From the NCBI GenBank assembly GCA_016870695.1, contig VGAV01000175.1, forward strand, positions 1-5,702: 5,702 nucleotides of DNA, read 5' to 3'. A program made the translations under genes and the position numbers. Under the pieces are notes generated by a model. It did not search any database. It saw only the letters and a program-made list of their open reading frames with translations, and was not told the origin of the DNA. How positions within the stretch are numbered: the stretch's first letter is position 1; each line of letters starts with the position of its first letter. This DNA is from Actinomycetota bacterium. Lineage in GTDB: Bacteria; Actinomycetota; Actinomycetes; Actinomycetales; Microbacteriaceae. Shown here in pieces: positions 1-5,383 of this stretch.

Positions 1-3
1 CTC

Positions 4-27
4 GACGGCGGCCGAGGCCGCGACGTC
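4..27 (-). promoter_or_regulatory. GC-rich hairpin, candidate riboswitch expression platform
   Basis: Read on the minus strand, this is a GCGGCC/GGCCGC inverted repeat extended by GACG/CGTC pairing, with a two-base bulge. It lies immediately downstream of the 3' strand of the riboswitch P1 helix and shares base 27 with it. That position suits an expression platform, either a terminator stem or a ribosome-binding-site sequestering stem. No T-tract can be judged because the window ends. The pairing is seen; the role is inferred. Confidence 0.45.
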
Positions 28-118
28 AAGGTCTCCTCCGCCCTGCGGGCCGGGCGCCCGGGACCCAACCGTGGATCCGTGATGACGAGCGCACCGCGCG
101 GGAGTACTCCCCTTGCTT
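27..118 (-). ncRNA. yybP-ykoY family manganese riboswitch
   Basis: The minus strand carries the blocks I associate with this aptamer, in the right order and spacing. The 5' block AAGGGGAGTA is at 114-105, the central CTCGTCATCAC is at 89-79, and the 3' block GGAGACCTT is at 36-28. The ends close a P1 helix, CAAGG (115-111) with CCTTG (31-27). A perfect palindrome at 50-61 gives an internal GC hairpin. The family binds Mn2+ between the 5' GGGGAGUA loop and the 3' loop. It usually sits ahead of metal exporters such as MntP or TerC/Alx-type membrane proteins, and a TerC-like gene would be the first guess here. The controlled gene must start to the left of base 1, so it is not visible. A -10 box at 125-130 would start the transcript almost exactly at the aptamer's 5' end. 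A covariance-model search was not possible, so the call rests on recognising the conserved blocks. Confidence 0.78.
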
Positions 119-124
119 CCGTCG

Positions 125-130
125 AGGGTA
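125..130 (-). promoter_or_regulatory. -10 box for the riboswitch transcript
   Basis: TACCCT on the minus strand fits the actinobacterial TANNNT -10 form. Counting seven bases from its last T puts the start near base 118, just ahead of the CAAGGGGAGTA aptamer start. No good -35 hexamer is visible 16-18 bp upstream. The agreement with the aptamer boundary is the main support. Confidence 0.55.
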
Positions 131-173
131 GGGGATGCTCCTATGAGGGACCTGCGTGCGGGAGGTGAGCGCG

Positions 174-845
174 TCAGGCCGTGCCGGTCGCGCGCACCGC
201 CGTCAGACCGGAGCGCACCGGTCCGCGGACGAGGACGTGACCGCGCTGGAGGGTGACTCGCGTCCACGCGCCGCTCCGGCGGACGACCGCCTCCTCGGCC
301 CCGGCGATGAATCCGAGCGCGAAGGCCGCGAACGCGGTGCCGAGGGGCAGCCCGCCGAGCGCCTCGTCCGCCTCGCCCCACACGCGCGCGCGCACCGCAC
401 GGACGACGTCCTCGCCCGCGTCGGCCGGGAGGGCATCCGCCACCGCGGCGACGCCGTACTGCGCGCGCTGCGCCAGGACCGCGGCATCCACGGCATCCAC
501 CGTCTCCCAGCCCGTGCGGGGCGGCGACACCCCCGCCCAGGCCGGCGACGTGGCGGTGGCGGGCAGCAGCACGGCCGAGGCGTCGTCGGGGGCGGGCAGG
601 AGACCGGATGCCTCGACGACGAGGTCGCATTCGAGCTCCGGGTCGATGGCGGAGACGCGCAGACCCAGGACGGTCGGCGTCGCGTCGAGCAGCCCGCGCG
701 GGGCCAGCGGGGCGGATGTCGTCACCAGGACGCCGCCCTGGGCGCGGACCCGGACGGTCCCGTCGCCGAGACGCACGGCCCGGGAGGAGAAGGTGAGCAG
801 GTCGGCTGCCGCCTGCGGGTCGGGGAACAACAGGCGCGCGGACAC
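174..845 (-). CDS. conserved hypothetical protein, 223 aa
   Basis: I do not recognise a domain, and no function is proposed. The protein begins MSARLLFPDPQAAADLLTFS and ends in VRATGTA. It is rich in Ala, Val and Leu, has no lipobox or N-terminal signal peptide, and shows no catalytic motif I can name. A stretch at about residues 167-181 (GLPLGTAFAAFALGF) is hydrophobic but short and Gly/Ala-rich, so a membrane segment is doubtful. The C-terminal part contains several short beta-like strands (TRVTLQRGHVLVRGPV). The start is GTG at 845, seven bases after a minus-strand TAGTTT box, with no separate Shine-Dalgarno sequence, which suggests a nearly leaderless mRNA. Third-position GC is high throughout. 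The gene diverges from tesB, which reads the other way. The reading frame is secure; the function is unknown. Confidence 0.8.
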   Translation of the reverse strand: MSARLLFPDPQAAADLLTFSSRAVRLGDGTVRVRAQGGVLVTTSAPLAPRGLLDATPTVLGLRVSAIDPELECDLVVEASGLLPAPDDASAVLLPATATSPAWAGVSPPRTGWETVDAVDAAVLAQRAQYGVAAVADALPADAGEDVVRAVRARVWGEADEALGGLPLGTAFAAFALGFIAGAEEAVVRRSGAWTRVTLQRGHVLVRGPVRSGLTAVRATGTA

Positions 846-851
846 CCGCCC

Positions 852-858
852 TAAACTA
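852..858. promoter_or_regulatory. overlapping divergent -10 boxes
   Basis: Seven bases hold two opposite TANNNT hexamers. TAAACT (852-857) reads right towards tesB, and TAGTTT (858-853) reads left towards the 223-aa gene. They share five bases. Predicted starts are near 864 on the plus strand and near 846 on the minus strand, the latter one base before the GTG at 845. Neither side has a recognisable -35 hexamer. Because two polymerases could not occupy the site together, the genes may compete for transcription; that last point is inference. Confidence 0.55.
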
Positions 859-898
859 GCAAGCGGTGGACGCCCGCTCCGCCGGGACCGGAGGGGAC

Positions 899-1768
899 GT
901 GACGGACGACGTCGATCCCGTCGCTGCGATGCTCACCGTGCTCGACCTGCGCGACGCCGGGGCCCGCACGACGGAGGACATCTTCACGGGCGTGTCGCAG
1001 CCCATGCCGTTCGGGCGCGTCTACGGCGGCCAGGTGCTCGCCCAGTCGATCGTCGCGGCATCCCGGACCCTTCCTCCGGAGCGCGCCGTGCACTCGATGC
1101 ACGGGTACTTCCTGCGTCCCGGCGACCCGCGGGACGCACTGACGTTCTCGGTCGACCGCATCCACGACGGGCGGTCGTTCTCGACGCGCCGGACGCAGGC
1201 GTTCCAGGCGGGGGTGCCGATCTTCTCGATGATCGCGTCGTTCCAGGACGAGGATCCCGGCCTCGAGCACCACGAGCCGATGCCGGAGGGCGTCCCGACG
1301 CCCGAGGAGCTCCCCCCGTTCGACGCGTCCGCCGTCCACCCGCTCAGCCGGCGCATGTTCGCCGACCGTCCGGTGGACGTGCTGCACGTGCCGTCGCCGA
1401 TCTACACCGAGGTCGAGGGCGCGCACGTGCCGCGGCAGGCGGTCTGGATGCGCGCGCGGCGGGCGCTTCCCGACGACCCCGCGGTCCACCGCGCCGCACT
1501 GGCGTACCTGAGCGACCTGACGATCCAGGAGCCCATCATGCGGGCCCACGGCATCGCCTGGAGCCTCCCGGGGCTCAAGGTGGCCAGCCTCGACCACGCG
1601 ATGTGGTGGCACCGCCCCGCCCGTGTGGACGACTGGCTGCTGTACGTGCAGGAGTCGCCGAACGCCCGCGGCGGCCGCGGCCTGTCGACCGGGCGGATCT
1701 ACACGCGCGCCGGTGAGCTCGTCGCCAGCGTCGCGCAGGAGGTCATGGTCCGCGTCCCGCGGGACTGA
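899..1768 (+). CDS. tesB: acyl-CoA thioesterase II (TesB family)
   Basis: A 289-aa double-hotdog enzyme that hydrolyses acyl-CoA to free fatty acid and CoA in the cytoplasm. Family landmarks appear in order: GRVYGGQVLAQS (39-50), SMHGYFLRPGD (66-76), DGRSFSTRR (90-98), LAYLSDLTI (201-209), ASLDHAMWWHRP (229-240) and VAQEVMVR (278-285). Asp206, Ser230 and Gln280 lie exactly two residues beyond Asp204, Thr228 and Gln278 of the E. coli TesB active site (286 aa, numbering from memory), so the Thr is a conservative Ser here. I chose GTG at 899 because it matches the family length, begins at the conserved VDPVAAMLTVLDL region and follows a GGAGGGG (890-896). A GTG at 866 would add 11 residues of poorly conserved look (DARSAGTGG) but sits eight bases after the TAAACT box, so a near-leaderless start there cannot be excluded. 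The gene converges on the small thioesterase gene. Confidence 0.93.
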   Translation: MTDDVDPVAAMLTVLDLRDAGARTTEDIFTGVSQPMPFGRVYGGQVLAQSIVAASRTLPPERAVHSMHGYFLRPGDPRDALTFSVDRIHDGRSFSTRRTQAFQAGVPIFSMIASFQDEDPGLEHHEPMPEGVPTPEELPPFDASAVHPLSRRMFADRPVDVLHVPSPIYTEVEGAHVPRQAVWMRARRALPDDPAVHRAALAYLSDLTIQEPIMRAHGIAWSLPGLKVASLDHAMWWHRPARVDDWLLYVQESPNARGGRGLSTGRIYTRAGELVASVAQEVMVRVPRD

Positions 1769-1792
1769 CCGCGGTCCTCGGAGTCAGTACCG
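1760..1792 (+). terminator. stem-loop over the tesB stop codon, possible terminator
   Basis: Bases 1760-1769 pair with 1783-1792 in nine of ten positions around a 13-base loop that itself contains the start of a CGGTCC run. The stem covers the tesB stop codon. No T-tract follows, so a classical intrinsic terminator is not shown. It could still act as a U-less terminator or a 3'-end stabiliser, as is often proposed for GC-rich actinobacteria. Confidence 0.35.
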
Positions 1793-1839
1793 GCGGGATT
1801 GACGAGCGCCCGCGGGCTCAGCCGCGACGACGGTACTGA
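1784..1839 (-). repeat. 9-bp inverted repeat between convergent gene ends
   Basis: TCAGTACCG (1784-1792) and CGGTACTGA (1831-1839) are perfect reverse complements separated by 38 bases, with the stop codon of the minus-strand thioesterase in the loop. The left arm is also the right arm of the stem at 1760-1792, so the two structures exclude each other in one RNA. A terminator or mRNA-end role for the minus-strand block is possible but not shown. Confidence 0.35.
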
Positions 1840-2366
1840 ATAGGGTCGCCGACGTAGGGCGCCCAGGCGTCCCGCTCGGCGGTGCTCCACCGGATGGGGC
1901 GGCCGCTGGCCGTGTCGACGAGGACGACGACCGCCGTCGCCCGGGCGTAGAGCACCGGCTCCCCGGCACCGACAGGACTGAACACCTCGAAGCAGATGTC
2001 GGCGCTGGATCCGCCCATCGCACCGATCCACATGCGCACGTCGAGCGGACGCTGACTGTACGGGACGGGGCGCAGGTACTCGATCTCCTGCCGCGCGATG
2101 AGCGTCGCCCGCTCCCCGCCGCTCTCGAGCACCGACATGTCGAAGACCGCCGTGGGCAGGGCCGCCGCGTCGTCGTCGCCGCGCCAGAACGCGCGCAGAC
2201 GGGCCTCCTCGAGGAGCTTGAGCATCGAGGTGTTGTTGACGTGGCCGAGCGCGTCGAGATCGCCCCACCGCAACGGGATGGGGACGTGGAGACGGGAGGG
2301 CCCGGCGGTGGCCGGACCCTCCCGGTGGGTCGCCTCGCCGGCGGGCGGGACGTTCTCGTCGGACAC
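1818..2366 (-). CDS. 4HBT-type hotdog acyl-CoA thioesterase, 182 aa
   Basis: A single-hotdog-fold thioesterase of the 4-hydroxybenzoyl-CoA thioesterase/YbgC/FadM type, expected to hydrolyse an acyl-CoA in the cytoplasm; the substrate cannot be read from sequence. The diagnostic stretch RWGDLDALGHVNN is at residues 33-45, followed by a helix with the typical KLLEEARLRAF (50-60). Asp38 is in the position of the family's catalytic Asp. Later core strands are ATLIARQEIEYLRPV (88-102) and ATAVVVLVD. The first 25 residues are a variable, Pro/Gly-rich extension. The start is GTG at 2366, five bases after the ettA stop codon. The frame stays open to 2552, but everything upstream of 2366 overlaps ettA and reads as low-complexity Arg/Gly shadow. 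No good Shine-Dalgarno is present, so coupling to ettA translation is likely. I recall a small hotdog protein near ettA in mycobacteria too. Confidence 0.9.
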   Translation of the reverse strand: MSDENVPPAGEATHREGPATAGPSRLHVPIPLRWGDLDALGHVNNTSMLKLLEEARLRAFWRGDDDAAALPTAVFDMSVLESGGERATLIARQEIEYLRPVPYSQRPLDVRMWIGAMGGSSADICFEVFSPVGAGEPVLYARATAVVVLVDTASGRPIRWSTAERDAWAPYVGDPIQYRRRG

Positions 2367-2371
2367 GGTCG

Positions 2372-4051
2372 TCAGTCGCGCGTCAGCTTGCGGTAGCTCG
2401 ACCGCGACGGGTTCGCGGCGTCGGGACCGAGACGCTCGATCTTGTTCGCCTCGTACGCCTCGAAGTTCCCCTCGAACCAGTGCCACTGGTCCGGGTTCTC
2501 CTCCGTGCCCTCGTAGGCGAGGATGTGCGTCGCGATGCGGTCCAGGAACCACCGGTCGTGCGTGATGACCACGGCGCAGCCCGGGAACTCGAGTAGCGCG
2601 TTCTCGAGAGAACTCAAGGTCTCCACGTCGAGGTCGTTGGTCGGCTCGTCGAGGAGCAGCAGGTTGCCGCCCTCCTTGAGCGTCAGCGCGAGGTTCAGGC
2701 GGTTGCGCTCACCACCGGAGAGCACGCCGGCCTTCTTCTGCTGGTCGGGCCCCTTGAAGCCGAACTTGGACACGTAGGCGCGCGAGGGGATCTCGGTCTT
2801 GCCGACCGTGATGATGTCGAGACCGTCGGAAACGACCTCCCACAGCGTCTTGTTCGGGTCGATGTTGGCGCGCGACTGGTCGACGTAGCTGATCTTGACC
2901 GTCTCGCCGATCTTGAGCGTGCCGCCGTCGAGCGGCTCTAGGCCGACGATCGTCTTGAAGAGCGTCGTCTTGCCGACGCCGTTCGGGCCGATGACCCCGA
3001 CGATGCCGTTCGGGGGGAGGTTGAAGCTGAGGTTGCTGATGAGCGAGCGGTCGCCGAAGCTCTTCTCGAGCTTCTTGGCGTCGATGACGATGCTGCCCAG
3101 GCGCGGACCCGCGGGGATCTGGATCTCGTCGAAGTCCAGCTTGCGCGTCCGCTCGGCCTCCGCCGCCATCTCCTCGTAGCGGGCGAGGCGCGCCTTCGAC
3201 TTCACCTGACGGCCCTTGGCGTTGGACCGCACCCACTCCAGCTCCTCCTTGAGGCGCTTGGCGAGCTTGGCGTCCTTCTTGCCCTGCACCTCGAGTCGCT
3301 GCTCCTTCTTCTCGAGGTACGTCGAGTAGTTGCCCTCGTACGGGTACAGGTGGCCGCGGTCGACCTCGGCGATCCACTCCGCGACGTTGTCGAGGAAGTA
3401 CCGGTCGTGCGTGATCGCGATGACCGCGCCCTTGTACGCCTTGAGGTGCTGCTCGAGCCAGAGCACGCTCTCGGCGTCGAGGTGGTTGGTCGGCTCGTCG
3501 AGCAGGAGCAGATCGGGCTTCTGCAGCAGGAGCTTCGCCAGCGCGACGCGGCGGCGCTCACCACCCGAGAGCGGGACGACCGAGGCGTCCGCCGGCGGCG
3601 TGCGCAGCGCGTCCATCGCCTGCTCGAGCTGGGAGTCGAGGTCCCAGCCGTCGGCCGCGTCGATCTCCTCCTGCAGCGTCCCCATCTCGGCCAGCAGGGC
3701 GTCGAAGTCGGCGTCGGGATCGGCCATGAGGGCCGAGATCTCGTTGAACCGGTCGAGCTTCGGCTTGATCGCCACACCGTCCTGGATGTTCTCCAGGACC
3801 GTCTTGGTGTCGTCGAGCTCCGGCTCCTGCATGAGGATGCCGACCGAGAATCCGGGGCTCAGCTTGGCCTCGCCGTTGGAGGGGACGTCGAGGCCGGCCA
3901 TGATCTTGAGAATCGTGGACTTGCCCGCACCGTTGGGCCCGACCATGCCGATCTTGGCGCCGGGGAGGAACGCCATCGTGACGTCGTCGAGGATGACCTT
4001 GTCGCCCACGGCTTTGCGCGCGCGGACCATGGAGTAGATATATTCCGCCAT
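2372..4051 (-). CDS. ettA: EttA, energy-dependent translational throttle ABC-F ATPase
   Basis: A 559-aa soluble ABC-F protein (E. coli EttA is 555 aa) that binds the ribosomal E site and gates entry into elongation according to ATP/ADP. Two complete ATPase domains and no membrane segment are visible. Domain 1 has Walker A GPNGAGKST (38-46), signature LSGGE (161-165), Walker B LLLLDEP (181-187, Glu186) and switch His215. Domain 2 has GPNGVGKTT (355-363), LSGGE (444-448), LLLLDEPTND (464-473, Glu469) and His498. Between them, about 242-320, is the Lys/Arg/Glu-rich linker that contacts P-site tRNA in this family. The N terminus AEYIYSMVRARKAVGDK is typical of EttA and separates it from Uup, YheS and antibiotic-resistance ABC-F proteins. 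All catalytic residues are intact. The ATG at 4051 follows a TAGACT box by nine bases, so the leader would be about three bases. It sits 52 bp after the lipoprotein gene and is followed at once by the thioesterase gene. Confidence 0.96.
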   Translation of the reverse strand: MAEYIYSMVRARKAVGDKVILDDVTMAFLPGAKIGMVGPNGAGKSTILKIMAGLDVPSNGEAKLSPGFSVGILMQEPELDDTKTVLENIQDGVAIKPKLDRFNEISALMADPDADFDALLAEMGTLQEEIDAADGWDLDSQLEQAMDALRTPPADASVVPLSGGERRRVALAKLLLQKPDLLLLDEPTNHLDAESVLWLEQHLKAYKGAVIAITHDRYFLDNVAEWIAEVDRGHLYPYEGNYSTYLEKKEQRLEVQGKKDAKLAKRLKEELEWVRSNAKGRQVKSKARLARYEEMAAEAERTRKLDFDEIQIPAGPRLGSIVIDAKKLEKSFGDRSLISNLSFNLPPNGIVGVIGPNGVGKTTLFKTIVGLEPLDGGTLKIGETVKISYVDQSRANIDPNKTLWEVVSDGLDIITVGKTEIPSRAYVSKFGFKGPDQQKKAGVLSGGERNRLNLALTLKEGGNLLLLDEPTNDLDVETLSSLENALLEFPGCAVVITHDRWFLDRIATHILAYEGTEENPDQWHWFEGNFEAYEANKIERLGPDAANPSRSSYRKLTRD

Positions 4052-4060
4052 AACCTGTCC

Positions 4061-4066
4061 AGTCTA
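4061..4066 (-). promoter_or_regulatory. -10 box of ettA
   Basis: TAGACT on the minus strand is identical to the box ahead of the lipoprotein gene. The predicted start is near 4054, leaving about three bases before the ATG at 4051. A GGGCG/CGCCC hairpin (4067-4079) lies directly upstream. No clear -35 was found. The site implies ettA can be transcribed independently of ssb and the lipoprotein gene. Confidence 0.55.
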
Positions 4067-4103
4067 GGGCGGGTCGCCCCGTCGTCCGCCTCCCCCGGTC
4101 AGG

Positions 4104-4589
4104 TCACCAGTCGATGGGGCGCGTCTGTCCCATGAGGCACCCGCCGGAGGGCAGTCCGCCGACGACCGTCGTGACGGGGTCGCCCGTGGCCGGACCCACC
4201 TGGCCGATGAGGCAGTCCTCGCCCCAGCGGACCGAGAACTGGATGCTCTCGGCCGCATTGCCCACCGTCGAGGTGTCCTCGGTGACCTGCATCGCGGCCT
4301 TGTCGAACCCGCCGGCCGTGAGCGCGTCGATGTAGGACCGGCCGGCGCTGCGGCCGTCGCCTGCCCAGACGCCCGCGACGATCTGCGTGAAGAAGGGCAG
4401 GTTGTCGGCGGCGGACCCTCCGGGCACGAGGGCCGGCGCTGCCGGCGCGGCCGGCTCCGTCGGTGCCGTGCTCGCCTCCGAGGAGGAGATGGGCGTGGGC
4501 ACCGGTGCGGGCTCGGGGGCGCAGCCGGAGAGCGCGAGGGTGGCCGCGATCGCCAGGGCGCCGGCGAGGCGAGCGGTCGTGGTCGTCAC
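4104..4589 (-). CDS. small secreted lipoprotein, DUF6993-like
   Basis: A 161-aa protein with a textbook lipoprotein signal: TTTTAR, a hydrophobic stretch LAGALAIAATLAL (8-20) and a lipobox LSGC ending at Cys23. It should be cleaved before Cys23 and anchored on the outer face of the membrane. Residues 24-60 are a Pro/Ala/Ser/Thr linker typical of actinobacterial cell-wall-spanning lipoproteins. The compact domain from about 60 on contains FFTQIVAGVWAGDGR, RSYIDALTAGGFDKAAMQVT and a paired motif, CLIGQ (126-130) and CLMGQ (151-155), whose two Cys could form a disulfide. From memory this resembles the Microbacteriaceae DUF6993 family; function is unknown. The start is GTG at 4589, seven bases after TAGACT and without a Shine-Dalgarno. 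Frame openness far upstream, to 5054, is only overlap with ssb. It stands between ssb and ettA with its own promoter-like box. Confidence 0.88.
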   Translation of the reverse strand: MTTTTARLAGALAIAATLALSGCAPEPAPVPTPISSSEASTAPTEPAAPAAPALVPGGSAADNLPFFTQIVAGVWAGDGRSAGRSYIDALTAGGFDKAAMQVTEDTSTVGNAAESIQFSVRWGEDCLIGQVGPATGDPVTTVVGGLPSGGCLMGQTRPIDW

Positions 4590-4596
4590 GCGCTCG

Positions 4597-4602
4597 AGTC
4601 TA
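4597..4602 (-). promoter_or_regulatory. -10 box of the lipoprotein gene
   Basis: TAGACT on the minus strand is followed by CGAGCGC and then the GTG start. The predicted transcription start is base 4590, one base before the start codon, so the mRNA would be essentially leaderless. The box lies in the 32-bp gap after the ssb stop codon. No convincing -35 was seen. Confidence 0.6.
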
Positions 4603-4621
4603 CGAACAACCCGAGCGCTCC

Positions 4622-5185
4622 TCAGAACGGCTGCGCGTCCGCGTGACCGACCAGCGCCGGCTCTGCCGGCGGCGTCTCCGACGGTGCGTCCGCGACGGCG
4701 CCGTCGATCTGTCCGGGGGCGGACGCACCGAGGTCGCCGTCGCCGAGCCCCTCCGCCGCGCCGATGTCGGGCACCGCCCACGCGTCCTCCTGGCGCTCGG
4801 GGGACGGGTCCGACGTCGTCGGTGCGGCCGTCCGCGGGCGGTCGAAGCTCGTCACGCCCCAGCGCAGGTCGTGTCCGATCGCGGATGCCGTGATGTCGGC
4901 GCTCACGCCGCGCTTGGCATCCGTCTCCCACTCGCGCAGACGGAGCCGCCCCGTCAGCAGCACGCGCTGTCCCTTGCGCAGCGAGGCCAGCGCGTGACGG
5001 CCGAGCTCGCCGAAGACCGAGACCGAGTAGAAATTCGTGTGGACGTCGATCCACTCGCCGCGGTCACGGTCGTACTTGCGCTCGCCCGACGCGACGCGGA
5101 AGGCCGCGACCGCGTCGCCGCCCCGGGTTGTGCGCTCCTCCAGGTCGCTGACGATGTTGCCGACGATGGTGATGGTGTCGCTCAT
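4622..5185 (-). CDS. ssb: single-stranded DNA-binding protein, probable SsbB-type paralogue
   Basis: A 187-aa SSB with an OB fold over about residues 1-108. Recognisable are DTITIVGNIVSDLEERTT (3-20), AAFRVASGERKYDRDRGEW (27-45), TNFYSVSVFGELGRHALASLRKGQRVLLTGRL (50-81) and the closing strand DITASAIGHDLRWG. It should bind single-stranded DNA as an oligomer. Residues 109-187 form a disordered Pro/Ala/Asp/Glu tail ending ADAQPF. The final Pro-Phe of the usual SSB tip is kept, but the run of acidic residues before it (DDDIPF-like) is not. That and the position next to ettA suggest the secondary actinobacterial paralogue (compare mycobacterial SSBb, Rv2478c, from memory) rather than the essential rpsF-ssb-rpsR copy. 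The ATG at 5185 has a good Shine-Dalgarno, AGAGAGGA six bases upstream, unusual in this window. A long leader with stem-loops lies upstream. Confidence 0.95.
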   Translation of the reverse strand: MSDTITIVGNIVSDLEERTTRGGDAVAAFRVASGERKYDRDRGEWIDVHTNFYSVSVFGELGRHALASLRKGQRVLLTGRLRLREWETDAKRGVSADITASAIGHDLRWGVTSFDRPRTAAPTTSDPSPERQEDAWAVPDIGAAEGLGDGDLGASAPGQIDGAVADAPSETPPAEPALVGHADAQPF

Positions 5186-5191
5186 GATGTG

Positions 5192-5199
5192 TCCTCTCT
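5192..5199 (-). promoter_or_regulatory. Shine-Dalgarno of ssb
   Basis: AGAGAGGA on the minus strand ends six bases before the ATG at 5185 and fixes this start. Its strength contrasts with the SD-less genes around it and implies that ssb mRNA has a genuine 5' leader. Confidence 0.7.
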
Positions 5200-5210
5200 G
5201 CGGGTCGATG

Positions 5211-5243
5211 CCCCGGCGCTCGAGTGCCCTCCGAGCGCCGGGG
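5211..5243 (-). repeat. perfect 12-bp stem-loop upstream of ssb
   Basis: CCCCGGCGCTCG (5211-5222) and CGAGCGCCGGGG (5232-5243) are exact reverse complements around a nine-base loop. The structure starts only 12 bases upstream of the ssb Shine-Dalgarno. No T-tract follows on either strand, so it is not a classical terminator. It could be a leader element of ssb, an operator or an mRNA processing signal; none of these is shown. Confidence 0.6.
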
Positions 5244-5288
5244 TGGCGTCCATGATGCGCGGGGGCGGAACCGCGGAGAGGGTCGGAT

Positions 5289-5322
5289 CAGCCGCTTCGG
5301 GGACGCGTCGCCGAATCGGCTG
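5289..5322. repeat. 11-of-12 bp stem-loop in the ssb/orphan gap
   Basis: CAGCCGCTTCGG (5289-5300) pairs with CCGAATCGGCTG (5311-5322) with one mismatch around a ten-base loop that contains the palindrome ACGCGT. It is 45 bp from the stem-loop at 5211-5243, within the same divergent gap. The gap (5186-5389) otherwise holds no convincing gene. I found no TANNNT box on the minus strand there, so the ssb promoter is not located. Confidence 0.5.
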
Positions 5323-5377
5323 GGTGAGGAGGAGAGGTGGCCTTCGGCGCCCCCGCGGCGATGTCGGAGGTCGGCGC

Positions 5378-5383
5378 TACGTT
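5378..5383 (+). promoter_or_regulatory. -10 box of the 85-aa orphan gene
   Basis: TACGTT ends six bases before the ATG at 5390, so the predicted transcription start is the A of the start codon: an exactly leaderless arrangement. No -35 hexamer was recognised. Confidence 0.55.

Noticed and set aside
1..168. Plus-strand frame open from base 1 to a TGA at 168, possibly the end of an upstream gene
   Set aside because: Its translation is Gly/Arg-rich without domain character, and the same bases form the minus-strand riboswitch and its promoter.
253..1716. Long plus-strand open frame of 487 codons
   Set aside because: Arg/Ala/Pro-rich translation without motifs. It overlaps the 223-aa gene antisense and tesB in another frame, a typical high-GC shadow.
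1803..1818. GC palindrome GCCCGCGGGC near the thioesterase stop as a terminator
   Set aside because: A ten-base palindrome allows almost no loop, has no T-tract and is expected by chance at this GC content.
2367..2552. N-terminal extension of the hotdog thioesterase to an ATG at 2552
   Set aside because: The added 62 residues overlap the ettA C-terminal coding region and read as low-complexity Arg/Gly. GTG at 2366 gives normal family length.
3350..4135. Plus-strand 261-codon frame opposite ettA
   Set aside because: It is an antisense shadow of a very well conserved gene, with Asp/Val/Leu/Arg repetition and no start context.
4590..5054. Extended lipoprotein frame starting at 5054
   Set aside because: It would bury the lipoprotein signal peptide in the middle of the protein and overlaps most of ssb. 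GTG at 4589 gives a perfect signal and lipobox.
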